This document shows, piece after piece, positions 9,338 through 18,840 of a stretch of 61,631 nt of DNA. The position numbers and the translations under genes were made by a program. Origin of the DNA: Planctomycetaceae bacterium (GTDB lineage: Bacteria > Planctomycetota > Planctomycetia > Pirellulales > Pirellulaceae); contig JAAYDI010000067.1 of the NCBI GenBank assembly GCA_012729315.1, positions 1 to 61,631 of the forward strand. Reading direction: 5' to 3'. Position 1 is the first letter of the stretch, and each line of letters opens with the position of its first letter. Below the pieces are notes generated by a model. The model worked only from the letters and a program-made list of their open reading frames with translations. It was not told the DNA's origin and did not search any database.

Positions 9338-10834
9338 TCAGGACACGGTCAGCTTCTCAGACGCCGCTGACCGTCCGCGGGCATCGACCGTGGTGACCGA
9401 GTAGACGTGGTTCCCATCTTCCCAGGGCAGGTCGAATGTGAAGGGGGCCTTCGTCAGCTGCGGTGTGTGGGGCACCTGCCCGATCTCGCGGCCGTCACGA
9501 TCGATCTGGTAGTGCGAGATGGGCGCGTCGGCGGAAAACGCCATGTTCCAGGACAGGCGGAGCGAGCGGGCGTTGCCTTCACCGACCGGTTGTACGGCTA
9601 CGTCGCGGGGCACACCGAGCGGCTCGGCCGGCAGCTGGAAGTAGTTGGTCTGCCCTTCCAGGACCGAAGCGGCCAGCTGTTCCGTTTGCGCGAGCTGCTG
9701 CTGGTCGAGTGGTGCCGCAAGTTGGGCGGCGGCCAGATTCTGCTGCAGTTGACAGCGTGCCGGGTCCTGGTCGACCCGGCCGATGCCGATAATGGCGGTC
9801 GACACTCCTGCCACCGACAAGGAGTACTGCACCAGCGGGGCGCAGGGCATCGTGGCGGAGCCCACAGTTTGAATCACACCCGATTCCAGGCCATTCCACT
9901 CGGCCTTGCGGCCGAACATGACTCCATCCGCAAACACTTTCATGGCGATGATACCCATGCCTTTGGCCGCGGCTACGGGAATCGCGTTGAATTGATGATT
10001 GAAATACAGCCGATCGTTCGCATTGACGGCAACCAGCAGGGTGTCCAGCAGCTGGTCTTCGTCGCGCTGCATGCACTCGATCAACACCGGCGAACTGTAG
10101 TGGCCGGTGATGCCAATGTGGCGGATGCGCCGTTCCTCTTGCGGATTGAGTCCCGTCCGGTTCGTTCCGTCGCGATAGTCCCGCAGGGCTGCGAGCGCTC
10201 CGATGCGCCGGGCCTGCGGGTCCGGCTGGTCCAGCCCCATGTAGATGGCATCTACCTCTTCCAGAAAATTGAGATTGTGGATCTGGAACAGATCGACGTA
10301 GGCGTCGTCGGGGTAGTTGCCCTTCCCGTCGCCGAACACCTGTGTGAGGGTGCGTTTCAGATCGTCGACGGCCCGCATGCTGCGGCCCTGCGACCCCTCG
10401 GCCCGCGGTCCGTCAGGCATCAGTCCCTTGGCCATGCGCAGCATCGTCTTGCTTGCCACAAACACCTGCCGCCGCCTGGCCGGGTCGTAGTTCGCATGCC
10501 CGGGGGCGAGTCCCAGCTGTCGAAAGGCGGCGCCGTAATTCAGCTGACTCTTGTCGTACACGTTCGACGTGTCAAAGTAGTTCACGCCGCGCTGGTATGC
10601 CTGGACAATGATCTCCACCGGGTCGATACCTTCCGGAGTCCACTGCAGACTGGCCTGGCCTCCCAGCCCCAGCGTCGAGACCGCGAAACCGGTGCGGCCC
10701 AGCGGACGTGTGATCAGTGGTGGCGCGGCGGTGGCTGCAGGCACCAGCAGGGGACTGGCCAGCACGCCCAGTCCGGCTGCGGCTCCACTGCTCAGGAATC
10801 GACGACGCGTCAACGGTTGCGAGGCGCGGGTCAT
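9338..10834 (-). CDS. Tat-exported aldo/keto reductase with C-terminal fibronectin-III-like domain
   Basis: 498 residues from the ATG at 10834, which places TRRRFLSSGAAAGLGVLASP, a clear twin-arginine signal, near the start. The reductase domain shows RPLGRTGFAVSTLGLGG, the Asp/Tyr segment FDTSNVYDKS, the lysine in VASKT and the histidine in FQIHNLN, so the catalytic tetrad of aldo/keto reductases appears complete. Folding with bound NADP(H) before export would explain the use of Tat. The last 90 or so residues (SWNMAFSADAPISHYQIDR ... YSVTTVDARGRSA) look like a fibronectin type III module. It probably oxidises or reduces sugars released by the neighbouring exported enzymes; substrate unknown. 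Confidence 0.8.
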   Translation of the reverse strand: MTRASQPLTRRRFLSSGAAAGLGVLASPLLVPAATAAPPLITRPLGRTGFAVSTLGLGGQASLQWTPEGIDPVEIIVQAYQRGVNYFDTSNVYDKSQLNYGAAFRQLGLAPGHANYDPARRRQVFVASKTMLRMAKGLMPDGPRAEGSQGRSMRAVDDLKRTLTQVFGDGKGNYPDDAYVDLFQIHNLNFLEEVDAIYMGLDQPDPQARRIGALAALRDYRDGTNRTGLNPQEERRIRHIGITGHYSSPVLIECMQRDEDQLLDTLLVAVNANDRLYFNHQFNAIPVAAAKGMGIIAMKVFADGVMFGRKAEWNGLESGVIQTVGSATMPCAPLVQYSLSVAGVSTAIIGIGRVDQDPARCQLQQNLAAAQLAAPLDQQQLAQTEQLAASVLEGQTNYFQLPAEPLGVPRDVAVQPVGEGNARSLRLSWNMAFSADAPISHYQIDRDGREIGQVPHTPQLTKAPFTFDLPWEDGNHVYSVTTVDARGRSAASEKLTVS

Positions 10835-10973
10835 GGCACCACTCGTACACAACGTACAGACCACAACAGACGGACGGAACGACAGTACGTCTCTCGACAG
10901 TACGTCTCTAACAGTCTACGAGATAATGGCAGTCAACGAGATACTCCTCCTCCGTTCCCGCGGCACCCCTGCC

Positions 10974-11813
10974 CTACCGCGACGGCGGGTCAACGATGCG
11001 GACCAGCTGTTCTATCAGCAGGTCCGCAATCACTCGATGGCCGCGCGCATCCGGGTGCAGGCCGTCGGGAAAGAACTCCAGCCGGGAGTGGTCCTGGTCG
11101 AACGCCCGGTAGACGTCGACCAGCGCCACGTGTTTCTCAGCAGCCACGTCCCGCATCGTCTGGGCGTAGTCCCGGACCAGGAAGTTGATGCCGTGTTTGC
11201 GGTACGGCTCGAGATGCATGCCCCAGTACCGCTCGGTCATGGGCGGACAGGTCATCAGCACGACCGTGATTCCCGCTTCACGCAGACGATCGACAAGCGT
11301 GCTCAGCGCCGCCTGGAACTGCGCGCGTGCCACGCGCGGCGTGTCCGCGAACCCGTTCGTCTCGGGCCGATAGAATCCCGCCTCGTTCCCTCCGAACATG
11401 ACCGTGACGACGTCCGGCTTGTGGACCAGCACGTCGGCCTCCAGCCGCTGGAGCGCCAGCGTGACGATGTCGCCGTTGACCCCCGCATTGACGACCTCGA
11501 TCGTCTTTCCCAGTTTCCGGGTGAGTTCCCGCCGAGTGATTTCCCGGAATGTCTCTGGCTCGGTCACGCCAGCCAGTTTCACACCGTTGGTGATCGAGTC
11601 CCCCAGGGCCACGATCCGCACCGTGTCCACCATCTGTGCACTCCTTGATTCGGAGCCTGCCGCACCCGGAGCCCCACGGCGCTTCGCCGGCTCGTCTGCG
11701 GCGGCGGCCCGCCCCCCGCTGATCGTAACCACCACCAGCAGCATTGCAGCAATCGGGTACTTCATGTCCGGGTGTTTCATGTCGCGCCGCGTTTCGCGTT
11801 TGGTGTTTCGCAT
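10974..11813 (-). CDS. Exported SGNH/GDSL hydrolase (esterase or acetylesterase-like)
   Basis: 279 residues with the four SGNH blocks: GDSIT with nucleophile Ser73, NAGVNGD, FGGNEAGF, and DGLHPDARGH with the Asp250/His253 pair. These enzymes remove acetyl or other ester groups, often from polysaccharides. The N-terminus is basic followed by a hydrophobic stretch (YPIAAMLLVVVTISGG), consistent with export. The start is uncertain: ATG codons at 11813, 11780 and 11765 are all in frame and none has a clear ribosome-binding sequence; the longest is given. It stands between the aldo/keto reductase and the DUF5060 hydrolase on the same strand, in keeping with de-esterification of a glycan. Confidence 0.85.
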   Translation of the reverse strand: MRNTKRETRRDMKHPDMKYPIAAMLLVVVTISGGRAAAADEPAKRRGAPGAAGSESRSAQMVDTVRIVALGDSITNGVKLAGVTEPETFREITRRELTRKLGKTIEVVNAGVNGDIVTLALQRLEADVLVHKPDVVTVMFGGNEAGFYRPETNGFADTPRVARAQFQAALSTLVDRLREAGITVVLMTCPPMTERYWGMHLEPYRKHGINFLVRDYAQTMRDVAAEKHVALVDVYRAFDQDHSRLEFFPDGLHPDARGHRVIADLLIEQLVRIVDPPSR

Positions 11814-11856
11814 TCCGTGTACCGCCTTGGCCGCATTCCACTCAAGTGCGCAGGGC

Positions 11857-14385
11857 CTACCGCGCGCGGATCTTGGCCGCCGTATCGGTCTGGAGTTCGG
11901 GCACCGTCAACAGCAACCCCCCGCCGCGCGCTTCGATCTGATCGGCGCGCACCGGCACCCCCTTCCAGGTATCCCACCACTCGACGTCGTACGGCCCGTC
12001 GGCCAGTCCCCGCACGACCAGCTGAAAGCCAGCCACCGGCGGGACGGTGCCCTGGCCGTGCTGGTACCACGAGCTGTCCAGGTTCTGGAGCCACAGGATG
12101 GCCAGCGACTCGCTCTGCATGCCGCAGACGAGCACGTTCGGCCGGACCAGCACCTGGCAGCCGGTGAACCGGTAGCTGCTGGCCGTCACCCAATCCCGTC
12201 CGAAGTTCTCCACGCGGATGCGGTGGGTCCCGGCCGGGATGTCCACGGCCACATCCTCGTCGTAGGTCGTCTCCCACAACTTCCACTGCGGCCGGTAGAC
12301 GCTTTCCTTCCCGAGCCCCTCGCCGCAGGGCAGTTCGCGCTCGCACTGCAGTTCGTCGTCCACCCAGATTTTCAGCAGCCCGGAAGCCGAGACCCGCCCC
12401 ACGCGCACAACGAACTGGCCCGGCGCGGGGTAATCGACCACGAATGCCGGCGGGTTCTTGAGGTGCTGATGCGACTGACCATGCAGGTGCTGCTGAGGCG
12501 TCCGCTCGTCCTCGATGCTTCCATCGCGACGGATCACGAACTCATTGTGTTCGGGCTTTCCCCATTGACTCGCCGGCGTGATCACGATGTCGCGGGGCTG
12601 CGGCGGCCGCTCCACCTCCACGAACTCCGGCGGCTCGGTCTCCAGCAGCGTCCAGCGGGCGGAACCGAGCGGCACGTCCTGAGTGAACCGCGCCAGCGCC
12701 GTGAAGTGGAAATAGAGGTCCAGCGGATCGATGTAGTTTTCGTGCCACCAGGGCATCGGGCCGCCCGCGGCGAAACTCGTCAGTCCGGCCCAGAGTGCGT
12801 TGTGAATCGCCCACCCTTGCGGGTCCTTGTCCGCCGTGCTGGAGTGGCTGCGAATCCCGAACTCGCCGAAAATATGCGGCTTGTCAAAGCGTTTCCACTG
12901 GCGCAGGCAGTAGCGGCGGACAGTCTGTGCCACATTGTTGTCATCGTTCGTGTAGCAGTGGGTCTGGACGATGTCGATGTTCTCGAGGTCCCAGTACTGC
13001 TCCGGTCCCGTGTTCGTCCAGAAGCTTGTGGTGATCAGATGCCCGTAGGGGTCAATCGACCGGAGATAGTCCGACATCTCCTTGTGCCAGGGGAATTTGA
13101 CCTCGTCGGACGCACCCTCCCAGCCTTCCATCTCGTTGCCGAACTCCCAGCACAGGACGTGCGGGCTGTAGCCCCAGCGGGCGACGGTGTAACGCAGCCG
13201 CTTCTGATAGTGGCGTCGCGCCACCTCGTCCGTAAACCAGTCGCTCGGTGTCGCGCATGGCCCGCCGTTGCGGACGTTGAACGGGTTGCGTTCCCAGCCC
13301 GCTTCCCGGAAGTCCTGATGCGTGTCCATGCACAGCATATAGTACTGGCCTAACTCGGCGGCCAGCTCCAGCGTCTGGTCGATCCGCGCGGCCACATCCT
13401 GCCGGTACCAGCCGATCTGGTCTTCCCATTCGATGCCGAGACTGCTCGAACTCATCCACCAGCGGTTGAAGTTCTCACCGGCCGCCGCGAACTTCCGCAT
13501 CGCGTCGGCTCCCCGTTGTCCGGTGGTATGGTAGATCGGCAGGTTGTGGCCGATGGGGAAAAAGCCGTCGCCGTTGTCAAAGGCCAGGTAGTGCGGATCG
13601 CTCTTGCTCGTGCGGATAAAGCCGGGGCAATTGCCCGGAGTACACTCCACCGTCCCGCCACCCCCGGTGATCTCACCGCTGCGGTCGCGCAGTCGCAGCT
13701 GCCACTGATAGCGGCCGATCTCCTGCGGCGTGAACCGGACGCGCCATCCGCTCTCCTGCTGGGGAATCAACACCTCCACCCCGTCCGCGACCTCGCAGCG
13801 GTGTTCGACAGTGAAGAAGCCGGGCACCACGCACTGCCGGCCAGAAGGGGTGGTGAACAGGGCGTCGAGCTGCACATCGTCCGGATCGAAGGGGTTGTCG
13901 TAAGTGGCGTCCAGCGCGACACACAGTTCGAGTTTGCTGTATTGCGGCACGCGCGCGGTGGCTGGCGTCACCCCATGGATTGCCAGCGGCTGGCGGCCCG
14001 GCTCGATCTGACCGGGATATCGGGCCGGCTGCTGCGCAAAGGAAATCGTGTTCTCCAGCACCACCGTCTCGTCCACCGCGAAGTCCCGGTCCAGGAGGTT
14101 GAGGCGAAACGCGTAGGCCTGATCGCGCTCGTCGGTCAGCGCCGGTGGGGCGTCCACTTCCCCGCCCGCCAGCGTCTCGTAGATCCACTGGTCGTGCCAG
14201 AGCACCATGTCCCAGGCGAACTCGGCCTCGCCTTCGATGCCCGCGGTCCACCTGCCGCGGTCGAACCGGACATACTCATCGCCACACCGCCAGACATAGC
14301 CGCGATCGGTCGACTCGAGCGGCTGGGACGCCGCCACGCGCAGCAGCCCACCGACCGACAGCACCAGCAACAACAGTAATCGCAT
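11857..14385 (-). CDS. Exported DUF5060-type glycoside hydrolase
   Basis: 842 residues. The ATG at 14385 begins a strong signal peptide (LLLLLVLSVGGLLRVAAS), with GAGG 9 nt upstream. The N-terminal part carries a DUF5060 immunoglobulin-like module (AIHGVTPATARVPQYSKLEL, then a Gly/Arg-rich strand region). A (beta/alpha)8 barrel follows with the clan A pattern: CWEFGNEMEG supplies the candidate acid/base Glu418 and HIFGEFGIRS the candidate nucleophile Glu508. C-terminal beta domains (VENFGRDWVTASSYRF) may bind carbohydrate. The protein should cleave beta-linked polysaccharide outside the cytoplasm; the precise substrate cannot be read from the sequence. It is part of the minus-strand run of exported glycan enzymes. 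Confidence 0.8.
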   Translation of the reverse strand: MRLLLLLVLSVGGLLRVAASQPLESTDRGYVWRCGDEYVRFDRGRWTAGIEGEAEFAWDMVLWHDQWIYETLAGGEVDAPPALTDERDQAYAFRLNLLDRDFAVDETVVLENTISFAQQPARYPGQIEPGRQPLAIHGVTPATARVPQYSKLELCVALDATYDNPFDPDDVQLDALFTTPSGRQCVVPGFFTVEHRCEVADGVEVLIPQQESGWRVRFTPQEIGRYQWQLRLRDRSGEITGGGGTVECTPGNCPGFIRTSKSDPHYLAFDNGDGFFPIGHNLPIYHTTGQRGADAMRKFAAAGENFNRWWMSSSSLGIEWEDQIGWYRQDVAARIDQTLELAAELGQYYMLCMDTHQDFREAGWERNPFNVRNGGPCATPSDWFTDEVARRHYQKRLRYTVARWGYSPHVLCWEFGNEMEGWEGASDEVKFPWHKEMSDYLRSIDPYGHLITTSFWTNTGPEQYWDLENIDIVQTHCYTNDDNNVAQTVRRYCLRQWKRFDKPHIFGEFGIRSHSSTADKDPQGWAIHNALWAGLTSFAAGGPMPWWHENYIDPLDLYFHFTALARFTQDVPLGSARWTLLETEPPEFVEVERPPQPRDIVITPASQWGKPEHNEFVIRRDGSIEDERTPQQHLHGQSHQHLKNPPAFVVDYPAPGQFVVRVGRVSASGLLKIWVDDELQCERELPCGEGLGKESVYRPQWKLWETTYDEDVAVDIPAGTHRIRVENFGRDWVTASSYRFTGCQVLVRPNVLVCGMQSESLAILWLQNLDSSWYQHGQGTVPPVAGFQLVVRGLADGPYDVEWWDTWKGVPVRADQIEARGGGLLLTVPELQTDTAAKIRAR

Positions 14386-14507
14386 GGTGATATCCTCGTC
14401 ATGGCACAATGTCATGGTCATGGCACAACCTGCCAGCCCGGCCACCGCGTCTCTGAGCGGCCGGGATGACAGGGCTGACCAATTGACCGTGTTATGGAGT
14501 TATGGAG

Positions 14508-17471
14508 TCATGGAGACTTGCCGCTTCGCAGCAGCTCCAGTTCCTGTTCGGCCTGCGTGCGCACGGCGGCGTCTGGTGGAGCGGGGCTTTCGAGCACCTT
14601 CGTGAACTGTTCCTGTGCCAGGTCAGTTTTGCCCATCGCCTTGTAGCACAGCCCCAGCTGGCAGTGTTCCCACGAGTGGTCAGGCGTCTGGGGCCGGCCG
14701 GTACCCAGGTTTTCAGGCCACTGCATGGCGAGTTGCAGATCGCTGATGGCCGCTTCGTAGTCCTCGCGTTCCAGGGAGCGTTTCACGCGTGCGCGGAGCG
14801 TCTTCTCGTACAGGTCGCGTGCGCCGGTCCAGCCTTCCCACGGATGGAACGTATGGCCTTGCAGGATCTCCAGCGCCTCGTCGTATTGCCCGACGGTGGT
14901 GTGGTAAGCGGCGCGTGTGAGCAGTACCCGGAAGTCGGCCTGCACGCCGGCGGACGCCTGCCGGAACAACCGGTCGCGCTGCGGATGCTTGTCCTGGAGC
15001 TCGTACAGGCGATCCAAGGCCAGATAGTAGGCACTGTCGTGCGGGTCCAGCGCCCGCGCTACTTCGTACTCGACCTGCGCCTTTGCGTGGTCGTTGAGTT
15101 TGTGCCAGTAGATCTCGCCGAGGTTGCGGTAGAGAACCGGGCAGGGCGGCTGCTGCTCGCGCGCGGCCACGAAGTACTTCAGCCCCTCCTGCCACTGCAG
15201 CTTGGCGGTCAGCAGAGTGCCCAGGTAATACTGCAACTTCCAGTCGTTGGGGCAGTACCGCAGACCGGTTTCGAGCACGGCCAGGCTCTCCGTGCGGAAC
15301 GGGAAGACGTAATCGGGCGCCAGCTCGATCCCTTCCGCGTAATGGGCTTTGGCTCGGTCCGCATCGCCAGACCGGTCCGCCAGATAGCCCTGATAGAAAC
15401 AGACGAGCGGGTGCGGGGCGGCTCCGGGCTGCCCGCGGTACTGCTCCAGCACCGCGGCCGCATCGCGCACCAGGTTCATCTGCAGGTAATCGCAGGCGAC
15501 TTCGAGATAATACTGCGGGTCGTTCCGCAGCACGCCCAGCGTGTCCGGTTGCGTGGCACCCAGGAAGAACTTCTCGAATGCTGCGAGGCTGTCGAGCGGA
15601 TCGATGGCCAGCACCTCGTCTACGCGCCGCAGCGCCTGGTCCACCTGCCCCTGGTGCCGTTCGAGGCAGGCCAGCATGACGCGCGTCTTGAGGTCGCCTG
15701 GATTCTCGCGCAGCGCGCATTCGAGGCGTTCGTGAGCCCGGCTGGAATCGCCCGCCGCGATGGCCACGGACGCCTGGACGAACGGGGCAATGTGGCGGTA
15801 CGCCGCCCGGCGTCCCACCAGGTCCAGATCTTCGTCGACGCGCTGCGAGATGCCGAGCGCGATGCGGCTCAACGCGCGGTAGTACCGCGCCATATAGTCG
15901 TCATCATTGCGGCGCAGCGCCTGGTCGGCGCACTGCAGCGCTTCGCGGAACTGCCCGTTCTTGTAGTGGATCACGGCCAGCCAGCGCAGGGCGGAGGTGA
16001 GGCCCGGGTCGGTTTCCAGCGCGCGTTCGAACAGCGTCACGGCGCGCGGCAGGTTCCAGTGCTTCATGGCATAGTAGCCGGCTAGGCTGAGTTCCTCCGC
16101 CGATGCGTTCGCCCCGGTCGGCATCTCCGGCTCCAGTTCCGGCGGCGGTACTTCCTCCCGCTGCGGACTGTAGCTGAGCAGTTCCCGATCCTGGCTGTCG
16201 CGCAGCTCCAGGCGGCAGGACTCGAAGTCCCCCGTGTAGTCCAGCGCGGTCCGCCAGCTCTCGCCCGGTTTGATGCTGAGCGTCTCGCGGCAGAGTTCCT
16301 GATCCCCGGAGCGCACGGTGACGGTCGCGTCGGCCAGCGGCCGGGTGACATTGAGCGCTACGTGCAGTTGCCCCTCGCGGGCGACGAAATTGATCGCCGC
16401 CTCGCAGTTCCCGTGGACGAACCCGTCCATGTTCTGGATCGGATACCAGTACTCGTCCCAGCTCTCCTGCAGGTGCGGCTCCATGATCCAGCTGTCGCCT
16501 TGTGTCAGCAGCCGGCCGGACTGCAGCTCGATGTACTGCCCGTCCTCGTCGGTCAGAATGTCCTCCCAGATCAGCCCGCTGCGGGCCGTGCCCCAGGTCC
16601 AGAACTTCTTGCCGAAGCTGTCGTGCCGCGACGCGAAATGCACACTGCCGCACTGGCGCTCGTGGTTGTACGCAGTCACAAAGTCGGCCGGCGTGCCGCT
16701 GAAATAGTCGAACGCGTGGGGCGTGTTCTTGTACCAGGACACGTCCTGCCCCGCGTGGACCGGCCACGCCTGCGGTTGGCGCCGACTCCCGGCATACGTG
16801 TAATCGGTCGGCGAAAACGTCACCTGCGTATCGGGCCAGGCATGCACCGCCGCGTTGGCCCAGAAATAGGCGTTGTTGTCGGTCAACGTCGGGTTGTACA
16901 ACAGCACCCGGTTCTGGAAGTACGATCGGTCCGGAAACACGGTCGTCGACACCGCCCACCGCATCCGCCGCACCCATTCGCGCGCCCCGACCACACAGGT
17001 CACGCTCCCGTCGTCGCCGTGCAGCACCCGGTATTGCACCGGGGATACCGTGTTGACCGTGTGCCCCCGCGTCGGGAAATTCCACTCGATCCCGCCCGAC
17101 AGCCACGCACCACGCAACGCCACCAGCCCGGGCTTGATCACATGGTTGTGATAGATGAAATCGAAATCATTGTTCGTCTTGTCATGCGCAGCATAGATCC
17201 GGCCGCCAACATCCGGCAATATGATCACCCGGATGTAATCGTTCTCCAGAACGACCGCACGATACTGCGCGTTCACCCGGTTCGCGCTGAACTCGGTCTG
17301 CATCGAATACGGGTAGATGTCGAGTGCCCACAACGGAGGATTCTTGTCGTCCGTACCGAGCGGGTACGTCGGAATGTCCAGCGTGATTTCACGAACCGAG
17401 GTACCACCGGCCCGCGCAACGGGCGTCGCCAGCAGCACCACCAGCAGCACCATCATCCCCCAGTATCGCAT
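14508..17471 (-). CDS. Exported DUF5107 protein with tetratricopeptide repeats
   Basis: 987 residues with a signal peptide (MRYWGMMVLLVVLLATPVAR). The first half is a DUF5107 domain, a beta-sandwich resembling aldose-epimerase or carbohydrate-binding folds: RAVVLENDYIRVIILPDVGG and AWLSGGIEWNFPTRGH are its hallmark strands. From about residue 450 to the end, TPR motifs follow one another (NLPRAVTLFERALETDPG, DSSRAHERLECALRENPG, WQEGLKYFVAAREQQPPCP). DUF5107-TPR proteins are frequent next to glycoside hydrolases in soil bacteria; their role is not established. Binding a glycan and holding partner enzymes together is a reasonable guess. It lies 70 nt from the DUF6807 gene and 122 nt from the DUF5060 hydrolase, all on one strand. 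Confidence 0.8.
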   Translation of the reverse strand: MRYWGMMVLLVVLLATPVARAGGTSVREITLDIPTYPLGTDDKNPPLWALDIYPYSMQTEFSANRVNAQYRAVVLENDYIRVIILPDVGGRIYAAHDKTNNDFDFIYHNHVIKPGLVALRGAWLSGGIEWNFPTRGHTVNTVSPVQYRVLHGDDGSVTCVVGAREWVRRMRWAVSTTVFPDRSYFQNRVLLYNPTLTDNNAYFWANAAVHAWPDTQVTFSPTDYTYAGSRRQPQAWPVHAGQDVSWYKNTPHAFDYFSGTPADFVTAYNHERQCGSVHFASRHDSFGKKFWTWGTARSGLIWEDILTDEDGQYIELQSGRLLTQGDSWIMEPHLQESWDEYWYPIQNMDGFVHGNCEAAINFVAREGQLHVALNVTRPLADATVTVRSGDQELCRETLSIKPGESWRTALDYTGDFESCRLELRDSQDRELLSYSPQREEVPPPELEPEMPTGANASAEELSLAGYYAMKHWNLPRAVTLFERALETDPGLTSALRWLAVIHYKNGQFREALQCADQALRRNDDDYMARYYRALSRIALGISQRVDEDLDLVGRRAAYRHIAPFVQASVAIAAGDSSRAHERLECALRENPGDLKTRVMLACLERHQGQVDQALRRVDEVLAIDPLDSLAAFEKFFLGATQPDTLGVLRNDPQYYLEVACDYLQMNLVRDAAAVLEQYRGQPGAAPHPLVCFYQGYLADRSGDADRAKAHYAEGIELAPDYVFPFRTESLAVLETGLRYCPNDWKLQYYLGTLLTAKLQWQEGLKYFVAAREQQPPCPVLYRNLGEIYWHKLNDHAKAQVEYEVARALDPHDSAYYLALDRLYELQDKHPQRDRLFRQASAGVQADFRVLLTRAAYHTTVGQYDEALEILQGHTFHPWEGWTGARDLYEKTLRARVKRSLEREDYEAAISDLQLAMQWPENLGTGRPQTPDHSWEHCQLGLCYKAMGKTDLAQEQFTKVLESPAPPDAAVRTQAEQELELLRSGKSP

Positions 17472-17541
17472 CGTGTCCTCCCTAGTCTCGGAGACTGTCG
17501 TGCAGACGGGAATTCCCCCCCACAGTTCACTGCATCTGCAT

Positions 17542-18618
17542 CTACTGCTGGTATGCCTGGAAAGCGGCGTGTTCCTGTTCGATGGTCGTCTTGCCTTCGC
17601 AGATCACAAAACGCGTCTTGTAGTCCAGCGGCTGGCCTTTGACGAGCGGAACAATGGTCCAGCCGGGAAAGGCCAACGAGATGCAGGTGGTACCGTAGTA
17701 CCGGAAGTTGTTCGGATAGAGCGGCGTGGCTTTCGACTCGAACATCATGATGGTTGTGAAGTCGGGGGTTGCCGCGCCGGCGGCCGGGTACTTGCCGTAC
17801 AGCGCCATCCAGGCGGCATCACCCCACGCGTTCTGATCGGTCACCCGTTCGACGACCGCCAGATCGTCGCCTCGCCATTTGTCCGGATTCGGATGGACGG
17901 CGCGCATCGAGAACTCCTGAATATCCGGATTCAAACGGACCGTCATTCCGCCATAACCGCCGTAGTCGACCTTCTGGCGGCCGGCAATGGCCACACCGTC
18001 GACAAGTGCCTCGAGTCGCACGTCAACATCGACCGTGCGACTCCGGGATCCGGGTGTCCCGGTGGTCGGACAGGCACGAATCGTGACCGTCTCGTTGACG
18101 ATGGCGGCCGGGTCATCGTCATAGCGCCAGACGTTGACGGCTTGAAGCACAGCCCCCTCGGCGGCAGCCTCCATCTTCGTAATCCTCTCCGGATACGCGC
18201 GGATCTTGCAGACGGCCCACAGGTCGCCGATCTTGTCGTGGCGGCGCACCTCGCACCAACTCCACCACAGACTGCGGTGATGCACGTGATCTGCCGGGTA
18301 GTCGGCCGTGAGCTGCTCGCCATGGAACCCGTACAGCGGGTAGATGTAGTCGCTCCGCTCGCCCCCGAACCGGCTGCCGTCGGTGAAATAAGCGCCGTTG
18401 TAGGGGGTGCTATCTTTCCCGAAATGGGCCGCTTCTACTCCGGCCGGGAGCGGCACCTCGCCGAACCGATACGTCAATACCGGCTGCCCCTGCTCGGTGA
18501 TCGTGTAACTTTGTGTGGCATCGTCCACAGAGAATGCCAGCGGCTCCTCCGCCGCGAACAACGATGCCGGAACGCACAGCGCCAACAGCGTGACGATCCC
18601 GCGCCTGCGACTGATCAT
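17542..18618 (-). CDS. Exported DUF6807 (PmoA-type) protein
   Basis: 358 residues from an ATG at 18618 with GAGGAGTCACCACAA immediately upstream and a signal sequence (RGIVTLLALCVPASLFAAE). The motif region YIYPLYGFHGEQLTADYPAD followed by HVHHRSLWWSWCEVRR is characteristic of the DUF6807 family, often labelled PmoA family although it has no shown link to methane oxidation. The His-rich HVHHRS segment may bind metal. Such proteins are very common in Planctomycetota near Gfo/Idh/MocA oxidoreductases, as here (18841-20286). Biochemical role unknown. The last segment (EGKTTIEQEHAAFQAYQQ) is intact, so the gene looks complete. Confidence 0.85.
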   Translation of the reverse strand: MISRRRGIVTLLALCVPASLFAAEEPLAFSVDDATQSYTITEQGQPVLTYRFGEVPLPAGVEAAHFGKDSTPYNGAYFTDGSRFGGERSDYIYPLYGFHGEQLTADYPADHVHHRSLWWSWCEVRRHDKIGDLWAVCKIRAYPERITKMEAAAEGAVLQAVNVWRYDDDPAAIVNETVTIRACPTTGTPGSRSRTVDVDVRLEALVDGVAIAGRQKVDYGGYGGMTVRLNPDIQEFSMRAVHPNPDKWRGDDLAVVERVTDQNAWGDAAWMALYGKYPAAGAATPDFTTIMMFESKATPLYPNNFRYYGTTCISLAFPGWTIVPLVKGQPLDYKTRFVICEGKTTIEQEHAAFQAYQQ

Positions 18619-18840
18619 TTGTGGTGACTCCTCTAGCGGCAGGTTGCAGAACCCGCCATGCATACAGCCTGCACCGGCAGATGGCGGTTGAACGTATTAG
18701 ACGACGCGCACAGGCGCGTCGTCAAGGACCGCGCTCGCCGGTCGGAGCGCGGCCAGATCATGGCCAGATCGCCGGGCACCCCTCCATTTGCATTCTGCAT
18801 TCTGCATTCAGTCCAACGCGTGGGGCGTGCCGCGGCGAGT

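Noticed and set aside
9407-11188. A 593-codon open frame on the plus strand
   Set aside because: It runs antisense to the aldo/keto reductase and SGNH genes, is rich in Arg, His and Val, and has no recognisable domain. It is a product of high GC content at the third codon position of the real genes.
17542-18618. A particulate methane monooxygenase subunit, from the PmoA family label
   Set aside because: The protein is a soluble exported DUF6807 type without the membrane helices or copper site of true PmoA.
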